Shown here: piece after piece, positions 14,953 to 21,533 of the stretch
Layout: every line of letters starts with the position of its first letter
Position numbering within the stretch: the stretch's first letter is position 1
DNA from: a virus
Reading direction: 5' to 3' (one strand)
Length of the DNA: 21,533 nucleotides
Virus record (IMG/VR): IMGVR_UViG_3300026197_000010
Location: 1-21,533 of that record
Notes under the pieces: generated by a model
The model's input: only the letters and a program-made list of their open reading frames with translations
The model's database searches: none
Told to the model about the DNA's origin: nothing
Made by a program: the position numbers and the translations under genes

Positions 14953-17900
14953 TGGATTATTCAAGAGATCAAAACGATTATCCTCTTCCAGCAGGCAACG
15001 ACAATCAAAAAAGAAGAAGCATTGAGCATCTTCCTAAATACTTTAGAACTCAAGCAAACAAAAAACTGCTAGGAAGTACTCTTGATCAGTTAATACAACC
15101 TGGAGTTGCAGAAAAGCTTGATGGGTATTACGGAAGAAAAACAGCCAAAAGTTACAAGCCAGGTGATGTTTATATTGAAGATGTATCTGAGCAAAGACAG
15201 AACCGTCAGTTTGAACCTGCGTCAGTTGTTAAAGATGATTTAGGTAACCTACAGTTTTTCAAAGATTATACAGATTATGTAAATCAAACTGCTGCATTTA
15301 ATGGAAGTGTTAGCAATCAAAGTCTGTTAAACAGTCAAGAATACTACGCCTGGAACTCAAATATTGATTGGGACAAGTTTGTCAACTTCCGTCAGTATTT
15401 TTGGTTGCCGTTCGGTCCTCAAACTGTTAGAGTATTTGGACAAAGCAGAGAAGTACAGTCAACATATACTGTGACTGCTGAGGTACAAGACGACAACACA
15501 GTTTACAAGTTTTCCCCTCCTGGGTTTACACCTAATCCTACACTAAAACTCTACAGAGGACAGAGGTACCGTTTTGAAATCAATGCCCCTGGAAATCCTA
15601 TTGCATTTGCAACAGACAGAAGATTTTTGCCAGGTGATGCAATCATTACAACTACACAGGAGTTGATCAGAGAAGCATCAGTATTTGGTGGGTTGTTTGA
15701 TGTTCAGCTGTATGACGCTGCACAGGTAGTTGTACAAAATACTGAAATCAACTTTGAAGAAGATGAAAACATTTCAAGTATCTACGAACAAGGCATCAAC
15801 AGAGAAGATATCGACGGCAATGATCTACAAACTGTATACATTGAACAAGGTGTAATAGAGTTTACGATTCCTTTAACAGCACCAGACAGACTGTATTATG
15901 TGAATAGAAACAGTCAAGATACTAGTGGTGTTTTCCTTGTTTATGATATCGAAGAAAACAGTGAGATTGATGTTGAGAACGAAATCGTTGGTAAAAAGAC
16001 ATATTCTAGTGCAAACGGAGTTGAGTTTACTAACGGATTAAAAGTCAGTTTCGGTGGAAATGTCAAGCCTGCAAAATATGCCAATGATGATTGGTATGTA
16101 GAAGGTGTCGGCGAACAGATTAAACTGGTTAATGAAAAAGATCTAGTTATACCTGCTGCTTATTCTGCAAATGAACTGATTCCTTTTGGATCAGGACAGT
16201 TTGACAGATTACCTTTTGGTAACGCAACTAGTTATGCTAAAGACAAAGATTATCTTGTTATTAATCGTGCAAGTGTTGACAAAAACTCATGGACAAGATA
16301 TAATAAATGGTTCCATAGAGATGTTATTATAGCAAGTGCTCGTTACAACAATCAGCCAGAAGACATTGATCAAACAGCACGAGCAACAAGACCTATTATA
16401 GAGTTTGAACCAGGATTAAAACTGTATGACTTTGGTACACAGGCAAAACAAGATGTTGATCTTATTGACACATTTACAACTGATGTATTTTCAACTATCG
16501 AAGGTTCGTTAGGATATTCAGTTGACGAAACTGATCTTGCTGATGGTATGAGAGTTATCTTTACTGCGGATCAAGATCCTCTTGTTAAGAACAAGATATT
16601 TATTGTTAACTTTGAACTAATACAAAATCGTCGTCAGATAAGTCTAACAGAAGCAGAAGACGCAGAACCTCTGTTAAATGAAACTGTACTGGTAAAAAAT
16701 GGAACAGTCAACCGAGGAAGACTATTCTATTTTGACGGCGATATCTGGCGTGCCGGACAAGAAAAAACACAAACTAATCAACCTCCTATGTTTGATCTTT
16801 TTGATGCAGACGGAAACAGTTTTGCCGATCAAGAAACATACAAAGACAGCACTTTCAAAGGAAACTCTGTGTTTGCATACCGTCAAGGAACACAAGAATC
16901 ACCTGACTCTGAACTAGGTTTTCCGCTTGATTACAGAAGCATAGAAAATGTTGGTGATATAATATTTGATTTTAAACTGTTAAATGATTCATTTATATAT
17001 CAAGAGCAAAACAATCTTTTAACAGTTTATACTGATTCAGCATTTTTAAGAAAGTATTCTAACAGAGAAGACTTTGTATCTCAGAACGGCTGGACCAAAG
17101 CAGTAAAGTCAAGTGAACAAGCAGTTATCAGACAGTATGTTGTAGACGAACGGCTAAACAACTTTGCTGTTGATGTGTTTGCAAAAAGTGGTGCTATTAA
17201 CGATCTAAAAGTAAAAGTTTATGTAGACAACAGACTTCGTATAGAAAATCGTCACTATGAGATTGACAGAATAAATGAAATAGCGTACATAAGATTTTAT
17301 GAAGATCTACAGCAAGATTCTGTAGTACTGTTAAAGTGCTTTAGTTCTTCTGAAAAGAATGAAAACGGTTATTATGAGATTGCACATAACCTTGAAAGAA
17401 ATCCGTTAAACAATAATATCTCAGAGTTTACTTTTGGTGAAGTAAACGATCATGTAGAATCTATTGTTGAAAATCTAAGAAACTATGATGCAGGAACATT
17501 CCCTGGTCCTAGCAATCTAAGAGACCTTGGAGATGTTGATGGATACGGTAAGAGATTTGTACAACACAGTGGTCCTATTAACCTTGCGTTATACAGCATC
17601 ACTGACAAAGACAGTAATCTAGTAAAAGCGATTCGTTTTAATAGAAGTGAGTACGCAAAGTTTAAAAGAGTATTTTTACAAACAGCAGAAACTCTAGGCT
17701 TTGATGGACCTGTAAAGAAGCACGTTGACAGAATACTTCAGACTATGAACAAAGAAAAGTCTGAAGGCCAACCGTTTTACTTCTCAGATATGGCAGGTAT
17801 CTCAGGTGCTAGAAGAATAGAACACATTGTTAGAGCATCGTCGAGCAAGTTTTTTGCACTTACTGAAGTTTTTGATCCTAACAAAATAGGTGTAAAATCT

Positions 17901-20900
17901 GTTCTAGTTTACTTAAATGGCGTACAACTAGTTCACAAAAAAGATTATGTGTTTAACAGTGAAGGGTTTGTAGAAATAAAAACTGACCTAGTTAAAGATG
18001 ATCTAATCGAAATATACGAATACGATTCAACTGACGGTTGTTTTATTCCTCCTACTCCTACAAAACTAGGTTTGTATCCTGCGTATGAACCTGCAAAGTT
18101 TTTAGATAACACTACTCTAATACCAAGAGAAGTCGTTCAAGGACATGATGGTTCTATAGTTTTTGCTTTTGGTGACTATCGTGATGACTTGATTCTAGAA
18201 CTAGAAAAAAGAATATACAACAATCTAAAGCAAGAATACAATCCTGATGTTTTTGACATACATGACTTTGTTCCTAGTGACTTTAGAAAAACAGGATTTA
18301 CTAAACAGTCTGTTGATAGAAGCATAATATCTGACTTTATCGAATGGACAAGAATAGCAGGTGATCCTGATTATACTTCTAACAGTTTTTATGAAAGAAC
18401 AAATGGTTTCTCATACAACTACAGTTCGATGGTATCACCGTTTGGTAATCGTTTGCCTGGCTTCTGGAGAGCAGTGTATAAGCAGGCATTTGACACTGAT
18501 CGCCCTCACACTCATCCTTGGGAAATGCTTGGATATACGATTAAGCCAGATTGGTGGAATGACGAATATGGTCCAGCACCTTACACTAGCAGCAACCTTC
18601 TGCTATGGAGAGATATTGAAGAAGGCATTCGTAGAGAACCTGGTTCAGTAGAAAAAAGAAATCCAAAATATGCTCGTCCTGGAATCACAAAATATCTTCC
18701 AGTTGATGACAGAGGTAATCTTCTTGATCCTTTAGCTAGTGGTTATGCTACTAACTATATTGAAAGGCTAACTAGACAGCCATTCCGTTTCGGTGATGAA
18801 ACACCTGTCGAAACTGCGTGGAGAAGAAGTTCAGAGTTTCCATTCTCTCTAATCACTGCTTGGGTATTAAACGAACCTGCTAAAGCAATAGGTTTAGGTT
18901 TTGATAGATCGAGAATAGTCAGAAACCAAATAGGACAGTTAGTATACAGTGAAACTGGAAAGAGAATAAGACTAAAAGATCTCCTTTTTCCGAACACAGT
19001 TGTTGATAATCAAAGAATCACAACCAGCGGTTTAGTTAACTTTGTGTACAACTATATGACTTCTAATGTGTTAACAAGTTATAACAGATATAGAACACAG
19101 TTAACAAACATAACAAACCAGTTGGCATTAAAAGTAGGTGGATTTACAGAAAAAGAAAAGTTCAATATGATATTGGATTCAAGAACTCCTTTAAACGAAG
19201 GCAATGTGTTTGTTCCGAAAGAAAACTATGTCATACATCTAAACACTACTTCGCCTATTGATGTAGCAACCTACAGTGGTGTTATTGTTGAAAAGATTCC
19301 AAGTGGATTTGTAGTTAGAGGATATGACAGAGAAAATCCAGTATTTAAGTACAAAGAACCAAAAATATCAACTACTGATCCAGTTATCAATGTTGGTGGT
19401 TTATCTGAAGAATATGTTGACTGGGCAGAAAGAAAGCAATATGTTAAAGGACAAAATGTTCGCTACAATACTCGTTATTACAGAGTAAAAACCAGTCATG
19501 TAAGCACAACTGAGTTTGACGAAGACAAGTTTCAACCTTTAACATCACTACCACAAATCGGTGGTAGAGATGCAGTACTGAGAAGAAACTACACTGAAAG
19601 ATTGATAGAGATCAGTTACGGTACAGTGTTTGACACTGTACAGGAAGTTGTAGATTTTCTTCTCGGCTATGAATCATATTTAAGAGATCAAGGATTCAAG
19701 TTTGATTACTTTAATACTGAAATTGGACAAGTTGAAGATTGGACATTCAGTGTAAGAGAGTTTCTATTCTGGACCACACAAAACTGGGCAGCAGGATCAG
19801 TTATCACACTTAGCCCTGGAGCAACAGAGATTAACTTTGAAAGAGAATATGCAGTTGTTGATGACATTTTTGACAACTTCTATGATTATACTCTACTAAA
19901 AGCTGATGGTAAAAAACTAAACAGAGAGTTTAGTTCTATTGCTAGAGACAACGGAAATGAGTTTGGCTTAAGAAGCAAAAACACAGCTGATGGCATTTTC
20001 CATATTAAGCTGCCACTGGTTCAAAAAGAACACGTAGTTCTTCTTGATAATAGAACTGTATTCAATGATGTGATCTATGATCTAGAAGCAGGTTATAGAC
20101 AAGAAAGAATACGTGTAAATGGATATCGTTCAGATAACTGGAATGGTGGAGTTGATATTCCTGGATTTATCTATGACGAAGCCGTTGTGGTAGATTGGTC
20201 TGCTTGGACAGATTATTCTATTGGAACAGTTGTCAAGTACAAAGAGTTCTATTATGTTGCTATCAATGACCTACCTGGTGCAGAAGTGTTTGTTCCGAGA
20301 AACTGGAGATTACTAAACGAACGCCCGGAATCTAAACTAATGCCTAACTTTGATTATCGTATAAATCAGTTTGCAGACTTCTATGATTTAGATTCTGATA
20401 ACTTTGATGTTGAACAGCAGCGTCTTGCACAACACCTAATAGGCTATCAAAAAAGACAATATCTTCAAAACATTGTTAATGATGATGTAAGTCAGTACAA
20501 GTTTTATCAGGGTATGATTCAAGAAAAAGGAACAAGAAATGTTCTCGACAAACTGTTCAACGCATTAAGCAGTGCTGACAAAGATAGTCTTGAGTTTTAC
20601 GAAGAATGGGCAGTAAGAGTAGGTCGCTATGGTGACACTGATAATGTTGAATCAGTTGAGTTTATTATTGATGAATCAAAAGTTCGTCTAGATGTACAAC
20701 CTATTGAGTTAGTCAATAGAATAGACTCAGATTCTACTGATCTAGTTTATAGACAGCGTCCGTTTGAAGTATATTCAAGACCTGCAGATTATGAAAATAA
20801 TCCATTTCCTGCATTAACTGAGTCATTCAAGTTTTTAAAAACTTCTGGTTATGTTAAAGCCGATGATGTAGATTGGAGAGTTGTCACAAGAGGTGAACTA

Positions 20901-21533
20901 AGCGTTGCAAATATTAACAATATTGCTTTTAACAGCTATGTTTGGGTAACCGGTGATCAAGACGATTGGGATGTTTTACAACATGTTAACACACCATACC
21001 AAGTAACGGCGATTAAAAATCTAAGAAATCAAGCCGATCTTGCAGAAGATGATCCGTCTGCTACTATTACACTGGACAAACCAGTTAGAAACAATAACAT
21101 ACAAAAAGGTGATCTAATCGGATTACTAAACATGACGCTGCTTAACAATGCGTTTTACGAAGTTGTATCAGTTAATGGAAATCAACTAGATGTGCTTGCA
21201 AGTGAGTCAACAGAAGTTTCGGATGAAGATAGTGCAAACGGATTTTTAACACTGTTAAGAAGTGTTAGATCTGATGATGTAATGGATGCTAACAGCATAG
21301 CTGAAAGATCAACATTTGAAAAACAAAAGTTTTGGATCGACAATAGTCTAGATGATAAGTGGTATGTTCTAGAAAACAATGAAGTATATGACGATTATAC
21401 TATTGTAACTCCTATTAGAGATGATGAAACAGAGCTATTCAAAAAAATATCAATATCAGGTGATAATAGAACATTAGTTGCTGTTGATGCAACTAACATC
21501 TACGGATATGAAAGAGCAAGTGAAAGTGTTGAG
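14952..21533 (+). CDS. Giant virion structural protein in the gp7 position, 3' end outside window
   Basis: The frame is open for 2194 codons from the ATG at 14952, which overlaps the gp6 stop (TAATG) and follows GGAGG (14935-14939). It has no stop before the right edge. It occupies the place of T4 gene 7, whose wedge protein gp7 has 1032 residues, and is at least twice that size. Segments that recur in very large marine-phage structural proteins, as I remember them, are SQEYYAWNSNIDWDKF near residue 135, NRASVDKNSWTRYNKWFHRD (438-457), TDRPHTHPWEMLGYTIKPDW (1182-1201), QEVVDFLLGYESYLRDQGF followed by a WTTQNWAAGSVITL segment (about 1565-1620), and a YEEWAVRVGRYGD region near 1890. Residues about 185-245 (KLYRGQRYRFEINAPGNP) resemble a cupredoxin-like beta-sandwich. 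No enzymatic motif, signal peptide or membrane segment is seen. A wedge or peripheral-arm role is inferred from gene order; it might instead be a tail-fibre-like protein. Confidence 0.85.
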   Translation, partial: MDYSRDQNDYPLPAGNDNQKRRSIEHLPKYFRTQANKKLLGSTLDQLIQPGVAEKLDGYYGRKTAKSYKPGDVYIEDVSEQRQNRQFEPASVVKDDLGNLQFFKDYTDYVNQTAAFNGSVSNQSLLNSQEYYAWNSNIDWDKFVNFRQYFWLPFGPQTVRVFGQSREVQSTYTVTAEVQDDNTVYKFSPPGFTPNPTLKLYRGQRYRFEINAPGNPIAFATDRRFLPGDAIITTTQELIREASVFGGLFDVQLYDAAQVVVQNTEINFEEDENISSIYEQGINREDIDGNDLQTVYIEQGVIEFTIPLTAPDRLYYVNRNSQDTSGVFLVYDIEENSEIDVENEIVGKKTYSSANGVEFTNGLKVSFGGNVKPAKYANDDWYVEGVGEQIKLVNEKDLVIPAAYSANELIPFGSGQFDRLPFGNATSYAKDKDYLVINRASVDKNSWTRYNKWFHRDVIIASARYNNQPEDIDQTARATRPIIEFEPGLKLYDFGTQAKQDVDLIDTFTTDVFSTIEGSLGYSVDETDLADGMRVIFTADQDPLVKNKIFIVNFELIQNRRQISLTEAEDAEPLLNETVLVKNGTVNRGRLFYFDGDIWRAGQEKTQTNQPPMFDLFDADGNSFADQETYKDSTFKGNSVFAYRQGTQESPDSELGFPLDYRSIENVGDIIFDFKLLNDSFIYQEQNNLLTVYTDSAFLRKYSNREDFVSQNGWTKAVKSSEQAVIRQYVVDERLNNFAVDVFAKSGAINDLKVKVYVDNRLRIENRHYEIDRINEIAYIRFYEDLQQDSVVLLKCFSSSEKNENGYYEIAHNLERNPLNNNISEFTFGEVNDHVESIVENLRNYDAGTFPGPSNLRDLGDVDGYGKRFVQHSGPINLALYSITDKDSNLVKAIRFNRSEYAKFKRVFLQTAETLGFDGPVKKHVDRILQTMNKEKSEGQPFYFSDMAGISGARRIEHIVRASSSKFFALTEVFDPNKIGVKSVLVYLNGVQLVHKKDYVFNSEGFVEIKTDLVKDDLIEIYEYDSTDGCFIPPTPTKLGLYPAYEPAKFLDNTTLIPREVVQGHDGSIVFAFGDYRDDLILELEKRIYNNLKQEYNPDVFDIHDFVPSDFRKTGFTKQSVDRSIISDFIEWTRIAGDPDYTSNSFYERTNGFSYNYSSMVSPFGNRLPGFWRAVYKQAFDTDRPHTHPWEMLGYTIKPDWWNDEYGPAPYTSSNLLLWRDIEEGIRREPGSVEKRNPKYARPGITKYLPVDDRGNLLDPLASGYATNYIERLTRQPFRFGDETPVETAWRRSSEFPFSLITAWVLNEPAKAIGLGFDRSRIVRNQIGQLVYSETGKRIRLKDLLFPNTVVDNQRITTSGLVNFVYNYMTSNVLTSYNRYRTQLTNITNQLALKVGGFTEKEKFNMILDSRTPLNEGNVFVPKENYVIHLNTTSPIDVATYSGVIVEKIPSGFVVRGYDRENPVFKYKEPKISTTDPVINVGGLSEEYVDWAERKQYVKGQNVRYNTRYYRVKTSHVSTTEFDEDKFQPLTSLPQIGGRDAVLRRNYTERLIEISYGTVFDTVQEVVDFLLGYESYLRDQGFKFDYFNTEIGQVEDWTFSVREFLFWTTQNWAAGSVITLSPGATEINFEREYAVVDDIFDNFYDYTLLKADGKKLNREFSSIARDNGNEFGLRSKNTADGIFHIKLPLVQKEHVVLLDNRTVFNDVIYDLEAGYRQERIRVNGYRSDNWNGGVDIPGFIYDEAVVVDWSAWTDYSIGTVVKYKEFYYVAINDLPGAEVFVPRNWRLLNERPESKLMPNFDYRINQFADFYDLDSDNFDVEQQRLAQHLIGYQKRQYLQNIVNDDVSQYKFYQGMIQEKGTRNVLDKLFNALSSADKDSLEFYEEWAVRVGRYGDTDNVESVEFIIDESKVRLDVQPIELVNRIDSDSTDLVYRQRPFEVYSRPADYENNPFPALTESFKFLKTSGYVKADDVDWRVVTRGELSVANINNIAFNSYVWVTGDQDDWDVLQHVNTPYQVTAIKNLRNQADLAEDDPSATITLDKPVRNNNIQKGDLIGLLNMTLLNNAFYEVVSVNGNQLDVLASESTEVSDEDSANGFLTLLRSVRSDDVMDANSIAERSTFEKQKFWIDNSLDDKWYVLENNEVYDDYTIVTPIRDDETELFKKISISGDNRTLVAVDATNIYGYERASESVE

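Noticed and set aside
16699-16917. Plus-strand open frames within the giant gene (also 18361-18651)
   Set aside because: They lie in a different frame from the 2194-codon reading frame, which continues without a stop, and they have no ribosome site or family resemblance.

Overview
The window is the baseplate-assembly region of a large T4-like contractile-tailed phage genome. The organism is most likely a marine myophage of the cyanophage/pelagiphage kind. The reasons are AT-rich DNA, tightly packed co-directional genes, T4-style late promoter motifs (NATAAATA-like), clear gp25 and gp6 wedge proteins, a gp5-type spike, and greatly enlarged versions of several baseplate proteins (five consecutive or near-consecutive chains over 1000 residues). 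The host cannot be fixed from this window.

Layout. Positions 1-115 hold the 5' end of a minus-strand gene with a TTG start and its own sigma70-like promoter. The rightward structural operon begins at about position 169 with a late-type promoter. In order it encodes a gp48/gp54-type tube cap (195-1091), a short LysM-like gp53 wedge protein (1093-1395), a 1050-residue hub-like protein (1397-4549), a 1050-residue gp5-like spike with a C-terminal M15-type peptidase (4584-7736), a 1072-residue protein with several peptidoglycan-hydrolase-like segments (7736-10954), gp25 (10966-11412), an enlarged gp6 (11470-14952), and a giant open reading frame from 14952 that runs off the right edge (at least 2194 residues) in the position gp7 usually occupies. 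Stops and starts overlap or lie within 1-2 bases at four junctions. No stretch over 300 bases lacks a gene. I see no tRNA, rRNA, CRISPR, insertion sequence or convincing terminator.

How the genes fit together. gp25, gp53, gp6 and the giant protein would build the wedges. The gp48-like protein would cap the hub and seed the tail tube. The 1397-4549 product would form the hub on which the gp5-like spike sits. The spike and the 7736-10954 protein together carry up to four domains that look like cell-wall-degrading enzymes: an M15 metallopeptidase, a muramidase-like fold lacking its expected glutamate, a GHKK/YSHG domain, and a lytic-transglycosylase-like domain. T4 has one lysozyme, inside gp5.

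The most unusual points are: (1) the hub-like protein and the 7736-10954 protein share short peptide cassettes inside low-complexity linkers; (2) the catalytic domain of the spike lies after a regular octapeptide beta-helix, not before it as in T4; (3) early and late promoters abut at the left edge; and (4) a small hairpin over the gp6 ribosome site is arranged so that late initiation would remove half of it.
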